Shown here: in pieces, positions 12,129 to 24,860 of the stretch
How the letters are laid out: the number at the start of each line of letters is the position of its first letter
Numbering within the stretch: the first letter of the stretch is position 1
Assembly: GCA_002914805.1 (NCBI GenBank)
Contig: JXTB01000380.1
Span: forward strand, 189,554-253,553
DNA length: 64,000 nucleotides
Origin: Parasponia andersonii
Taxonomy: Eukaryota; Streptophyta; Magnoliopsida; Rosales; Cannabaceae
Direction of reading: 5' to 3'
Notes under the pieces: model-generated
Database searches by the model: none
What the model was told of the DNA's origin: nothing
Seen by the model: the letters and a program-made list of their open reading frames with translations, nothing else
Made by a program: the position numbers and the translations under genes

Positions 12129-13852
12129 TGTAAAAACTCGGAATTTTCTAAGGTAATATAAGCATTTTACCAGTTTTTTGGATATAATAATAAAGGAATT
12201 AATTTGCAAAAATTTATTAGAGAAAAGACTAAATTGCAATATTAGGAGACTAGTTTGAAAAAGATTTGAAAAGCTAGAAACTGTTGTGTAATTTTTAAAA
12301 ATTGCACAGTCCCTATAATAGAGGCCACGTGACCCGTCGTTTATCTCTTCCTCTCTTTCTCTCTTCTCTCACTCGCTCCCGACCTCTCTTTCTCTCTCTT
12401 GGTTTTCTCTTGGCCAAAGGGAAGCGACCACTGTAGGTCATCGTGAGCCCGCTGCTGACCTCCAGGAGCTGTTGTCGTTGCCGGAGAAGGAGGAGAAGCT
12501 ATTTCGGAGTTTTCATCATCGGCAATGATTTTGGTCACCGTTTGATCTCTAACCAGGCTCGTTAGATTTGTATCGTAGCAAGCATCATCAAAGTATATAT
12601 ATCTTAACTTCATACTGCACGAATCAAAAGTTGCAATTTTTGAATATTTTGAGCTTTAAGTTTGACTTTTAATTTTCCTTTGGATTGTGTTTTTGTTGCC
12701 ATTTTTGATTGTACTCAGAAAATAGGGATGTTTGATATATATATATATATATTGCCTATGTTTGGTAACCGACACGAAAATCGAAATTAGACAGCTAAGA
12801 TTTGCCTCGATTTGTGTGTCATCGGTCCAGTGTAGGCTCGGACTTGAATTGAACAAGTTATATGTCTAACCTAGCTATTTTAAGTGTTAGGAATTCAGTA
12901 AAGAAGTTCGTTTGTGGATTCAAAGTTTCGTTGAGAAGCTGATTTTTCGCAAGAGGACGATCGAGGGCTTGGAATTGATTCCCGACCTTTCAGGCGATCG
13001 TCCAACGATATTTTTAGGATTCAATAGTGTGGTAGTGCTATTCTTATGAGATAGGGACTCAGTTACCTTCATTTTCTATCGTTTTTGAATAAAAATTATT
13101 TTCTCCAACATAAAAGAACAAATGTGGTTTTTTTGAATTATCTGAATATATGTAGTAGAATGTGATTGTATGATATATACTGTATTGCTTTGGAATTTTT
13201 TTAAGTGTAGGTTATTTTTCGGTATATCAAAAATAAGGTCGTTATACTGCCCATTTCTTTACAAAAATTTAATATGCTTATTTTATTAAAAAACTAGAAC
13301 ATGATTATCTTCACATTTCAGCTCTGTATGGCATATGTCATAGGATCATACATAAGTACTGTGTTAACATCGTGGGTTTATAGTGTGGCCCTGCATATTC
13401 CACTGTCAGTATAGAGTCCGTAAACCTGCGCAGGGTTTTGTTACTTCTGATTACCTCCCTATTTGGCAAGTGTAGGTAATTCGGTTGCCTCTCTAGGTTT
13501 AATAGGCAAAACATGAGTGTCCTCTCTGGGTATGAGTTTAGGTGTCAGAGAAACTGTTAGGTACACTTAGTACCATCATTCTGGGTTTCCATAGATGAGA
13601 GGATGTGAGCTCATGGGTATGGGTCTATTTGTGTCATGTGCATCTTAATTGAATGGTTTTGATTATACTGATGTATTTATACATATATATATATATAGAT
13701 TTCCGGTTTTGGATTATTATATATGTATGTATTGGATTTAAACTAACCATCTAGGAACTTCTCGTCACTAAAATATTTTCGATCGAGGTAATTGTTTTTT
13801 CTATTGAGCATTGTATGCTCACTCCATTCCTTCCTTCCTCATGTGGTATTAT
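12129..13852 (+). repeat. Truncated LTR D, related to the LTRs of element C
   Basis: It starts TGTAAAAACTCGG and follows the LTR of element C (52771-54470) landmark by landmark. The shared landmarks are a CT-rich tract (12340-12412), a GC-rich block, the GACTTTTAAT segment, and the conserved core at about 13335-13630. It breaks off at about 13852, before the LTR end. No internal region or partner LTR follows, so it is a truncated LTR or a decayed element. Confidence 0.7.
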
Positions 13853-14645
13853 AACAACCAAACTTTTTAGGTCGTTAACTGCTTACCTTCTTAGTTTTTT
13901 TTTTTTAAAAAGGAAATTTAGATGCTGAAAATTAATGACAAATTTTTTTTATATATATTTTTATTTTTTTAAAGAGATTTATATTCATAACTAATAATTT
14001 ACTTAAATATTAAAAACAAGTAAATGCTTCTCAATAGTTAAGTACCCTTTATTTAAATTTGATTATAAACTTTTTATTAAGGTGATTTAAATAATGTGCA
14101 ACCATAAAAGGCTCCCAGGTGAGGAGGAGGGTCATATACGAACCACTTAAGTCCCAAGCTCTCTTTAGACAGTTTAGGTCTTTTTGACAGAACCCCTTGT
14201 GTTTTGGACTTATTTAAATCGAAATATTTCCTCTTTTAGATCTTTAAAAAAACATTTGTTTATGTTCTATTAAATCAAAATACATTTTCAAGTTCAATTT
14301 GATTAAACTATGTATTACGAAATAAAATACCAAGTTATAAATACGTTTTCAAATAACATCAAGCTTACATAATTGAAATCATTTGTCTCATAATAAGAAC
14401 ATACGCAAAAGTAATTTTAATGGTGATATTCTATTGCACGTGCCTCACATTCATCTCTGCTTCAATTCCAGCTAACCCATCAATCAAATCATAGGTTTCT
14501 TTCCTTTAGTACCTATAGCATGGATACTCATAAAATGTGAGCTTTCACCCAGTACGTATAATGTAATTCTCACAAAACATTTTTCTTATGAACAATCAAT
14601 TCTCTTTTTTTTTTTTCTTTTTATTATGAAATTTTTTTTTTCTTT
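13853..14645. other. Unclassified repeat-like sequence
   Basis: This AT-rich block lies between the broken end of LTR D and the env-like remnant of element F. It begins TATAACAACCAAACTTTTTA, which resembles the start of a plant Ty3-type LTR. A region of mixed composition lies at 14105-14215. I find no reading frame and no second copy in the window, so the class is unresolved. Confidence 0.3.
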
Positions 14646-16069
14646 TTATCTTATTGAGAGGAAATTCTTTCTCAAAGTCATCAAATGGCCAAGTATGTTT
14701 AGGAAATCGGCTATGATAGCAGGGGAAAAAACATAAACAAGACCCCTAACAAACACTTTCCTATAGCCAGGTGAACCTAGTTTCTCTAAGTTTTTAGTCA
14801 AATTGGGATAAAATTCTTGGACTATCCTAGGGAAAAAATCTTTGATTTTAGACACAATATTTAACCACTTTTGATCTTCAATACATTTTAAAGCCCCTAT
14901 TTTCTAAAATGACTTCAAGTTTATGTTTCTCTCAGGTATAAATTGACATTGTTCATAGATCTTCATAGATTGAGCAACATCTTTTGTATAATACCATGGA
15001 GAGAAAGAGTTTTTAGGAATAAAACCTGGTATTCTGAAGAAGATACCCCTTTTCCTTTCTCAACAGCAATTACTTTCTTCTTCGGTTGTGTTGATTTCAA
15101 AGATTGACCAGAAATTTTTTGGGCAACAGTCTTCTTCTTTGTCTTTGATGTTGTAACCAGGTCTGGTACAACTGGTGGTGTCTGATTTTAAGGAGATGTT
15201 AGGACATCAACCTCAGGTTACTATTTTGAGACTAGTATAGAGGCTGCAGGAGGATCTACCTGTGCTGAAACATTAGAGACATCAACAGACTTCTGAGGAC
15301 TTGGCTCGATATTCACTACTGGAACTGAAGGATTGGGAGATGTTGGCACATCACCCATTTCAATCGATGGTGGTGTTGATATCTTTTGATCGACAATAGA
15401 TGTTGGAACATCCGAAGGAATTACAGATACTATTTGGGTTGTCTCATCATTTTTCTCAAGGGTAGTTTCTGGAGTATACCCAGGAGAAAAAACATCTTTA
15501 GCAAGAGGGCTAGTGTCTATTGCGTCTTTGGCAGTATCATTAACTGATGATATTGGTACATCGGAAGTCACAGGTGGTACTTTCTCATCTAGACCCTCTT
15601 TTGAGATCACTAGATTTGGTGGTGCAAATGTTAGAACATTAGTTTGCATCGATTTTTTGAGAGAACCAGAAATCAGAATCGAACTTCCTTCTTCTGATGT
15701 TACCAATGGTGGATTGGGGATTTTGGCAGAATGGATAAGAACTACTGGTGCTAATGGTGGAGCAATTGAAATACCCACAACTGATTGGGCTTAAAGAGAA
15801 ACATTCTATTCACTTGTTGGTGGAGGCTGAGTTGAAGATTCACCCATTGAACTAGTTTTCTGCACTTTCATCGCAGATGAGGAAGAAGCAGATTTCTTCT
15901 TTATCAGAGTTGATGAAGAAGAAAGTTTCCCTTTGGCAACATCAGGAGAATCCATCTTCTTACCACTTCTCGTGTTCACCATTTTCGAACTTGTTTCAAC
16001 ACTTAAAAAGTTTTTGAAGAACAAAGATGTAATCAACAAAGAAGATTTTGTGAGAGAGTGAGATAACAA
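14646..16069 (-). pseudogene. Env-like / putative plant transposon protein ORF of element F, broken
   Basis: The N-terminal part (16069-15806) contains MVNTRSGK about 30 residues in, a start typical of the extra ORF of plant Sirevirus-type elements. A Ser/Thr/Pro/Val-rich middle follows (15778-15221) with repeated DVPTS-like units. A C-terminal piece (14855-14646) contains FVRG and FSPAIIADFL, as in the putative plant transposon protein (Transposase_32) family. Stops and frame changes separate the pieces. The role of these proteins is not established; env-like is the historical name, and no clear membrane or fusion region is visible here. It lies downstream of F pol once insertion G is removed, which supports membership in element F. 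Confidence 0.6.
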
Positions 16070-16355
16070 AGAACAATATAAATTTAAATAACCTAGAGTC
16101 CATTCAATTTTCCAAATTTGAAAAAGGAAACAAAATCAATTTTGGAGCCAAAAAAAGAAACTATAATAAGAGCAAATCTCGAGAACAAGGAAAAACTGTC
16201 TTCAATGGTAGTTAATTGATTTTATCTAATTTTCCAATTAAATGAGCTCAGTTTATTTCATGTTGTAATATCAGTGCAGGCTATTGGAGCGGTTTCTCAC
16301 CAGCCGTCCACGTGTCTCGAACTGCTGATGCTGTATCCTCCAACTGTCCACGCGT

Positions 16356-16472
16356 CCTTGCTATCTCAAAGTCTTCTGACCTCCAAGCAAGATCTAAGAG
16401 GCGGGGGTGGCTACCTGCAAAGACTTTCCGATGCTTAAGTCAGTGGTCTATCTTTGAGATAGGGTAGCAAGG
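16356..16472 (+). repeat. Inverted repeat upstream of the G TATA box
   Basis: CCTTGCTATCTCAAAG at 16356-16371 is complementary to 16452-16472, CTTTGAGATAGGGTAGCAAGG, apart from a three-base bulge. The arms are about 80 bases apart. Confidence 0.7.
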
Positions 16473-16522
16473 AAAATATTTCAGTATGAATATCTATCTG
16501 TTTCTTGTTCACAGACTTTTCT

Positions 16523-16530
16523 ATATAAAT
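16523..16530 (+). promoter_or_regulatory. TATA box of fragment G
   Basis: TATATAAA follows a moderately GC-rich region and precedes the GC-rich leader of the Transposase_28-like gene. The position and sequence fit a plant core promoter. Confidence 0.4.
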
Positions 16531-17444
16531 CTATTTTTTTTAAGCGTACATACCCCTCTCGGGAATGCATGGCTTTTATATATGTAGTCCTGAGATAGTG
16601 AACCACGTGGTTCTCAATCTCAGGACTGAGTACCTTTCACCTCAAAATCTTTTTCAACAGTCACGGGCCGAGATTTCGGTGATCTCCTCTGTGCTGCCGT
16701 GGCCTGATTTTCGCCGCCTCCTTCGGCTTCAATCTGTCAGGAGTAAGATCTGGGTAAATCGCCGTTCTGTCAGGACGGCTTGTCCCCGGCACACACCTAC
16801 CCAGAATCGCATTAAATGTTCTGTCTGGGTCTGGAGCCGTGAGTCGCTTTTCACTGTATTCGGTCGGAAGATCCTTGGGGCTTCTGACCTTCCCGACTGT
16901 TGAGGTAAGAGCCGCTGTTCCTAGATGGCAGACCCTTGGGGCTTCCGACCCCCAACTGTCGAGGTTGGGGTCAGACTAGGCCAAATCGTCTGGGGTCAGT
17001 GATGGACTCGGCCCTAATCTCGGACGGCCCAATGGCCGATTATGAGATCACATGCGATCCGCGTGGCCTTCCACGTGGCATATGGCTCGGGAACGGGTCC
17101 CACAACTGCCCCCATTTCCCTACTTGATGGATTCGTGTCTATCAAGTGGGGAAACCGTCTCTTCGTTCCTCCAATCTGGGGGACGCACGTGGTTCTCTCT
17201 TCCCGATACGGAGATACGCCATCCCTCATCACGAGATCTGTTTGAATTTTGAAGTTCTGACTGCTCGGTTTCCTTTATTCTCTCATCTTCCAGAAAAACT
17301 CTTCGGCTTCTCCCCTAAAAAACCGTAATTGTGTTCATTTGCCATTTTACCAAAATTTTCAATCATTCCAACCTCATAACATCCTAGGGTTTCTGCTTCC
17401 TTCTCTTTTAAAGATTCTCACTCTTCCAGTCGCGTTTCAGAACA

Positions 17445-20214
17445 ATGGCTTCAAATCAAAACCAGGAATTGCAACCCGCTATGGATTCAGAATTAGATTC
17501 ATTGAGGAGGCAGCTCTGCCTCCCCGGAGGAGTGACGCTTCAACGGGTTGAAGGCCCTGCAGACTGGTACCTTCACCCTTGCGCCCTCGAGGGTTCCATC
17601 GTCTTGGGCAGGAAGCATTTGGACTGTCTGCGATTCCCTCTTCCTCCCCTAATCCACCAATTTTTTGCCTTGACGGGAATCCATCCGATGCAGCTAAATG
17701 CAAATGGGATTATGATTCTGATGGGGCTTTCTACCCTATCAGTTATCTACAACATGTATATCGACCTGGAGGTGGTATTTTATGCTTATAAGCTTATTCT
17801 TATCCCCAAGAAGGGCTCCTACCCCACCTTCTACCTCCAGCCGCTGCCTGGGCACCACATCTTTTGGGGGTTGCCGCGGTCAGACATACAATGAGACTCT
17901 CACGCTAGGCTTTATGCCGTTGGAGGGGCGTGGTGCTCCCCTTGGGTGAACGGAGAGCATTTCCAAGTCCCCTCAGTCTTCCTGCAGAGTAAGTATTAGG
18001 CCATGATCTTTGGGTCTGGGTCCTCTCTCGATATTATTGCTCATGCTACTTTGTCTTGTACAGCCTCAGCAGAAGAAAGCAGGTTTGAGCCGCACTTGTT
18101 GGCTGGGCGGCTCAAGAGCCTGGAGGGGATCATAATCTTCAGCTCTCTGGGGGAATGCAAGCACATTCAAGCCGTCCTCAACCCCCTGACGATGAACCTA
18201 ATGCCCAGGATGGTCTCATACCTTCCCTTCCCTTTGGATACCTAGGTCATCACCAAGTACCTGAGGAGTCGACTTGACGCCTCCGCCCTGAACTGATTTC
18301 GCCGGGACAAAAGCGACCGGACCACCATGGTGAGTCGGCAGGTTGCGGCTTCGAGCCAGTTGGCGGGCACCAACGATCTGGTAGCACCGTTCAATCATGA
18401 GCTCGAGGAGGCCGTGAGGCTTGTGGCCGCGGAGTGCGTCAGGCTCCGCCAGGAAGAAAACGCCGCCCCCAAAAGGGTTAGGGGTGAGTTTATTTTTAAA
18501 CCTTTGAATCTTTGTGGGTCGGGCTGCAACCGCAAACTAATCTCGTTGTTTGTTTTTCACAGGTTCTGAGATGGGCCCGCCAGCCGGCCCCTCTCCCATC
18601 AAAGGGGGTGCCACGGCATCAAAAGCTCAAGCCAAGGCATCTGCTGGCCGGCGCCTCACGGTGCATTCAGGAGGAGCAAAACCAGTGGTTCCCCGCTCCG
18701 ACGTTGGCAGATCTCCACCTGGGGGACCGTCTGCCATCCTGATCGCACGCGTGGAAGAGACGTCGCCAAGTCCGACTAGGGGGTCTGCAGCAGTGATCTT
18801 GCCCACCCCTGACTCTGGTTTGAAGTCAAGTGCTATTAGCCTCGGTGGAGAGTTCACCGAGCTCAGTGGGGGAGTTCCGAGATTGAAGTCCCGGCTCTCC
18901 TCCCCTCCCCTCCCCCGGTCCCTACAAAGCGGCAACGCAAGGTCGGCTCATCCAATGAGGAAGAGGGCCGGGTGGAGAAGAGGGGTAGGGTCATCCTTTC
19001 GTCTGATAGTGACGATGATGGGGCGATGCTGACCCTTCTAAGGAGAAAGTGATCAGTATGCAGTGGCCAGCCCAGAGGAGGTGCACCGCCTCCCGCCGTG
19101 GTCGACGGCGTTCTTGATGGCTCCAGACCTTTCTCGGTCCCTATCGCTCTTGCTCTGGAGGTGTGCCCAGTGGGCGGAGAGGACGCCCTTATGACCGGCG
19201 AGGCGGGGCCACGTTCCCCGGGTGTGGGTGATACTCAAAGGGATGGTCTAGCCACGGAGCCGGAGCTGGAGGCCCTTACGTCAGAGAATGTCGAGCTCAT
19301 CACCACCCGCACTCTTGCGCAGGTATGTTACATTCGGGTACTTTTATGTTTTTCAACATCTTTGGTAAATGCTGACCCCCTCCTTTGTTGCTTAACTTAC
19401 AGCTGTCTGCCATCCAGTCCTTCTACTCTGCTCGTGTCAGGGATCTGACCGAGGAGCTGAGCTCCCGTTCTGCACTAGCCGAGCGCAGCGAGGCCGCCCT
19501 CGCCGAATCGAGGTTTGACTTTGATGCATATCGGGGCCTCGAGGAAGCGAGGGTTAGCAGCACGGTGGCACATGCTATGAATGTCGAGGGAGCCAGAAGC
19601 GAGAAGCTAGCTGCGAGATTGGCTCAGGCGGAGGCCGACAGGCTTGCCCAATCCGAAGCCGCCAGGCTGGCTCAGGGCGAGCTGAGGATCAAGGAGCAAG
19701 AGCTACAGAGTGCGGGGGCAGAGATGGGACTGGCCTTTATCGCTCGTGACCAGGCTGTTGAGGATGCCAAGGAAGCGAGAAAAGCCGAGGTGGCAGCCAA
19801 GCTAGAAGCCCATGCTCTGCAACGCAGACTTGATCAGTCCCATGAGGTAAACCGATATCTCTTTCTGGACCATAAAAATCTGATGGGTGCTCAGGTGGAG
19901 ATATCTCGTAAACATTACGAGGACCTTGTTGGTATTAACTCTTTATTGGTCGACTTATCGCAGTGGTAGGCGGAACTCAGATTGGCGGCGCTGAAGGATA
20001 GACTGGCGGATGCGGAGAGGTTAAAAACAAGGTACCAGAAGCAGGTGGACGTCCTTTCTGCGGAAAGTTACAGGTCTGGCTGGGAGAATAGAGAGTTTGA
20101 AAACCACGCTGAGGTGGTGACGCCAGACTAATTTGACGATCAGAAAGGCATCGAGAGGGACCACTACTCCATCAAGCACTACATGCAGCAGCTCACCAGC
20201 CGAACTGCTGAGGT
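17445..20214 (+). pseudogene. Transposase_28-like (putative gypsy-type transposon) protein with coiled coil, broken
   Basis: The first part (17445-17894) reads MASNQNQELQ at its start and then has LRFPLPPLIHQFFALTGIHP followed by QLNANGI. This is the pattern of the plant transposon domain Pfam calls putative gypsy-type transposon (Transposase_28). A frameshift follows near 17890. Intron-like joints are visible at about 17990-18064 (GTAAGT..ACAG), 18484-18561 (GTGAGT..ACAG) and 19322-19401 (GTATGT..ACAG). The middle is Pro/Ser/Gly-rich. The last coding part (19402-19966, continuing out of frame to 20214) is an Ala/Glu/Arg-rich coiled coil. Several stops and frame changes make it non-functional. 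The role in the transposon is unknown. GC content is far above the flanking DNA. Confidence 0.55.
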
Positions 20215-20230
20215 AACGGGTCCCACACAA

Positions 20231-20880
20231 CCTACAAAGTCAATATATTATAAATGGTAATCTTTAAACAAAAGAAATTGATGAAATCATTCCTATTATA
20301 AAAAGATTTTAAAATATACAATCCTCACCATCTTTAATCACGAAAAATATTTGGAAATATTCAGCAGATTAATTGATCATTTAAGATTGAAAATTGACTG
20401 ATTAATTGATCTCATTTTTTTTTTATTTTTTAAATTTCATAACAATTAATGTTGTAGCATTGACAACATTTTAGGCAATGATCTTTTCATGAACAGTAGC
20501 TTTCACACTATCACTGAGGTAGCCATTTTCATATGGCAGATCATCCTCTACTCTATTGGTGATACATTGGCCCAAATTTCTCAAGGATGGCTTTCACATA
20601 TCAATATAGGTAGCTTTTTCTGATCATAAGGCATGTATGAATATTGAAGCTGAGATCAAGATAATACATATGTCATTCAACAATCAATCAAAATTTCTCA
20701 AATTTTTCTAGTGAATATTTCAAAACAATTTTCAAGAGAAACATAGCAAGAACTGTTTATTAGAAAATAATTTTATAACAAGGAATTCTTTCATTTTTTC
20801 TTTATGTCTTGAGGTAACCTGAAATAATATTTTGATTCTAATTTAGTTGATGTTACAACATGATTTCATACGAAACAAAT
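20231..20880. other. AT-rich spacer of element F
   Basis: No reading frame is seen. It lies between fragment G and the end of F pol. It contains one exact TGTTACAACA palindrome-like motif (20851-20860) and a near copy at about 20453. Confidence 0.4.
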
Positions 20881-23800
20881 TCCTAGGGCTTTTCTTAAAG
20901 AATTAAAACGTAGAAAATCAGGAGCTTTTGTAAAGATATCTGCCTACTGATTGTCTGTCTCTAAATGTTCCAATATTACAGTTTTTCTCTCAACATGTTC
21001 TCTGATAAAATGATGACGGATATCAATATGCTTAGTCCTAGAGTGTTGTACTGGATTCTTGGATATATTTATAGCACCAATGTTATCACAATAAACAACC
21101 AATATATCCAATACTATACCATAGTCCTTGAGCATTTGTTTCATCCAAAGTAACTGAGTGCAACAACTTCCTACAGCAATATACTCAGCCTTTGCAGTGG
21201 ATAGAGAGATTGAGTTTTGCTTTTCACTATGCTAAGAAATCAAATTATTTCCAAGAAAGAAACAACCCTATGTCGTACTTTTTCTGTCATCAACGTTAGC
21301 TGCCTAATCTGCATCACTATAACCTGCAAGATTAATGTTAGTATCTTTGGAATACCAAAGACCAAAATCAACTGTACTACTAACATTCTTGATTATTCTT
21401 TTTATAGCAGCAACATGGGATTCTTTTGGATAGGATTGATATCTCGCACACACACCAACACTATAAGCAATATCAGGTCGGCTAGTTGTAAGATACAACA
21501 AGCTACCTATCATACTTATATAAAGAGTTGGATCCACATTGACTCTATTTTCATCTTTAGTCAGCTTTAGATTTGTACTCATAGGAATATTCATATGTTT
21601 TGCTGACTCTAAACCAAATTTTTTAACTAGGTTTCTGGCATACTTACTTTGGGAAACAAAAATCCCATCTTTCAGCTGCTTCACCTGTAAACCTAGAAAG
21701 TAGGTTAATTCACCTACCATGCTCATCTCAAATTCTTCTTGCATTTGTTTCACAAATTCCTGCACTTTATCGTTAGAGGTAGAACCAAAAACTATATCAT
21801 CAACATAAATTTGTGCAATAATAATATCAGAATTAAAGTGTTTGATGATTAAAGTTTTATCTACTCCCCCTCTCGTGTAGTCATTTTGTACTAAAGACAT
21901 TGTCAAACGTTCATACTAAGCCCGAGCTTGTTTTAAACCATACAGTACTTTTTTAAGTTTTAAGACATAGTTGGGTTTGAAAGGATCTTCAAAACCCTTG
22001 GGTTGTTCAACATATGCCTCATCATTTAAAAAATAATTTAAAAAAGCACTCTTTACATCTATTTGATGTAAAGTAAAACTAATGTGATAAGCAATAGTAA
22101 GCAATAAACGAATAGATTCAAGGCTTGCCACAGGAGCAAAAGTTTCATCAAAGTCTATGCCCTCTACCTGAGTGTATCCTTGGGCAACTAACCTAGCCTT
22201 ATTTCTACTAATGTTACCAAATTCATCTGATTTATTTTTTAAAATCTATTTGGTTTCAATAACATTAGAATTATTCGGCCTAGATACTAATGTCCAAACA
22301 TCATTCCTATAAAATTTTTCTAGTTCTTCTTGCATGGCTTTAATCGAAAAATTATCCTATAATGCTTCTTTAATATTTTTAGGCTCAATTAAAGAAGTAA
22401 AGCAAAGAAATTGTACCAGATTAATATTTATTCTTTTGGTCACCATTCCATCTTCAAGATTACCTATGATTAGGTCGGTGGGATGATTCTTTTTGACCCT
22501 TAAAGAAGGTTCTTTCTAAATTGGATCTCGAATATTCACTATTGGTTCATCAGAAGATGTTTGTTCAGATGATGTTGTAACATCGGATTCTGATGTTGAG
22601 ACATGATTATCTGACCTTGTAGTACCTTCAGGCTGTGTCACAACATCTAGCTATATTGCAACATTTTTATCTGAATCAGTATTCTCCACAAGACTCTGAG
22701 TTTCATCTTCTTTTGAATATTCTGCAAAGTCTAAAAAATCATCTAGAACAACATTAGCAGATTCCATAATAGACTGAGTTCTCATGTTATAAATACGATA
22801 AGCACGACTATTTTTAGAATATCCAAGGAAAACCCTACATCACTTTTTGCATCAAACTTACCTGACTGTTCTCTATCATCGAGAATGTAACAAGTACTTC
22901 CAAAAATATGAAAGTAACCCAAGTTAGGTTTTTTACCTCTCCAAATTTTGTAAGGAGTTTTGCTGGTACCTAGTCGAAAATATACATAATTTATGTTGTA
23001 ACATGATGTGTTTACAGCTTCAGCCCATAACCGTTTTGTAAGCTTTTTGCTGTTTAACATCATCCAAGCCATCTCCTATAATGTTATGTTCTTCCTTTCC
23101 ATAACACCATTTTGTTGTGGTGTCTTATGAACTGAAAATTCATGAGTAATACCATTTGAATCACAAAAATCAGTTTTCGATGAATTTTCAAATTCCTTAC
23201 CATGATCGCTTTGTATTCTGATTATTTTTCTAATGTTGCAACTTTTATCTGTTTTAAGTTTAACAACTAGTTTCTTAAAAGCATCAAATGTATCTGACTT
23301 TTCTCTTAGAAAATCTACCCAAGTATATCTAGAAAATTCATCTATACAAACAAAAATATACCTTTTACCTGCAACATTTTCTACTTGCATGAGACCCATA
23401 AGATCTATATGAAGTAGTTCTAACACTCTTGATGTTGTAACATGTTGTATTACTTTATGTGTTGATCTTACCTGTTTACCCATCTGACAAGGACTACAAA
23501 CACCTTGTGATTTCTTACCTAACTTTGGTAAACCACGGACTTCATCTAAATTGGCAAGTTTCTACAACATTTTAAAATTCAAATGTCCTAACTTTTCATG
23601 CCAAAGATCAGATTTACGTGTTATTACATGAATATGATTTTGTCAAAGTATAGCAATTATCCTTTGATCTATAACCTTCTAAAACTGATTTATCACATTC
23701 ATAAAGAACAACACATTTATCACGAGTAAAATTAATATTAAAATTTAAATCACAAATTTGACTTATGCTTATCAAATTAGCCATAAGTCCCTTTACGTGC

Positions 23801-24326
23801 AAAACATTCCTAAATTAGGAAATCCTTCAATATCAAGAGTTCTTTTGCCAACTCTTCCTTTTGCACCATCTCCGAATGTTACAATACCATCAGTGTCAAT
23901 GTTGTAGTCATCAAGAATAGATTTATCATATGCCATGTGCTTAGAACAACCATCATCGAAATACCAATCATTAGTAATACATGATCTAACACAAGTAAAT
24001 GATCCAAAACAATTTAATTCAGATTTTTTAATCCAAATTTTTCTTGTTTTTCTTGATAAATCAATCTTTTTATTTGAAATAGAATTTCATGAGAATAGTA
24101 ATTATTTTCCAAAAAGTTTCTCATAGTAAAACATCTAGGTCTGATGTGACCTCTTACTCCACAGAAATGATAAGTTGGAACGAACTTACTATGGTTTCTC
24201 ATGAAATTAAATCCTACAAGTTTGCTATGTATTGCAACAGAAGATTTTTGTGTTGCAACATTAGCATGTTTTTCAGAAACTGATATTGGTGCAATTACAA
24301 CATGAGGTTTCTTCAGTGTTGTAACA
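20851..24326. repeat. Dispersed TGTTGYAACA-type decamers across element F
   Basis: Exact copies of TGTTGTAACA, its reverse complement, or TGTTGCAACA lie at 20851, 22573, 22994, 23433, 24250 and 24317. A seventh copy lies in the LTR at 36115-36124. Near copies are frequent, for example at 15149 and 15182. They fall in coding and noncoding parts and in more than one reading phase. Confidence 0.7.
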
Positions 24327-24855
24327 TCACTACTGGTTCCTGCAACAGAGTAAGGAATAGAACTCTTAACAAAAATAGTTTTTGAATTCGAGCTCTCACC
24401 TTTAAATCCAAGTCTACGATGATTTGACCTATATCTACCAACTGTTAGAATATAATCTAATTTGGCAGTTCCAAAATTTAGCATTTTTAAGGACTTTTGA
24501 GTCCTATTGAGCTCTGCTGAAACATCTTTTAACTTTGCTTTTTTTTTTTTTCAGCCAGCAAAGTTTCTAATTATTGGATCTTTATTTTAGAATTCTCCTG
24601 GTATTGGAGGAGTGTAGAAATTCTTCCTTCAAGGGATCTATTTTGATCTATGACTTTGACCCATTGAGAATACATATTCTCACAGGATCTTCTAACTAAT
24701 TCTTCATCCAATTCGGAATCATCACTGTCAGAATCATATACCTTGTTTGATGTTACAGCATTACTACTAGGTGCAGCCAATATTGTAATATTATCTGTAG
24801 AATTCTGCATAGAACACACATTATCTGAAACTAAAGAAACTCTAAAAGCAACGTA
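20940..24855 (-). pseudogene. gag C-terminus and pol of Sirevirus-type element F, broken
   Basis: On the minus strand the pieces come in copia order. Gag tail (24855-24571) has an acidic, coiled region. A zinc-knuckle-like CGVRGHIRPRC lies in 24484-24014. The protease-integrase linker is at 23802-23614. The integrase core (23483-23076) shows ELLHIDLMG, the DEFSRYTWVDFL block and QSDHGKEFEN, and is followed by HKTPQQNGVMERK; the rest of integrase is at 23072-22782. Reverse transcriptase is at 22131-21304 with QIDVKSAFLN and the catalytic YVDDIVFGS. RNase H (21144-20944) has CDNIGAINISKNP and RTKHIDIRHHFIRE. Frames are interrupted many times. Comparison with known families places it in Ty1/copia, close to the SIRE group. 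The frames connect to gag at 34843-35869 across element E. Confidence 0.85.
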
Positions 24856-24860
24856 ATTTC

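Larger units (their letters stand above)
16263..20240 (+). mobile_element. Fragment G: GC-rich insertion carrying a Transposase_28-like gene
   Basis: Base composition changes sharply to GC-rich at about 16275 and back to AT-rich at about 20240. Both flanks look like the minus-strand F spacer between RNase H and the env-like ORF. Inside are a promoter-like region (TATATAAA at 16523-16530, preceded by an inverted repeat) and a multi-exon broken gene. No pol or second LTR is present, so it is probably the 5' part of a larger Ty3-type element. Both breakpoints are approximate and no target duplication was recognised. Confidence 0.5.
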
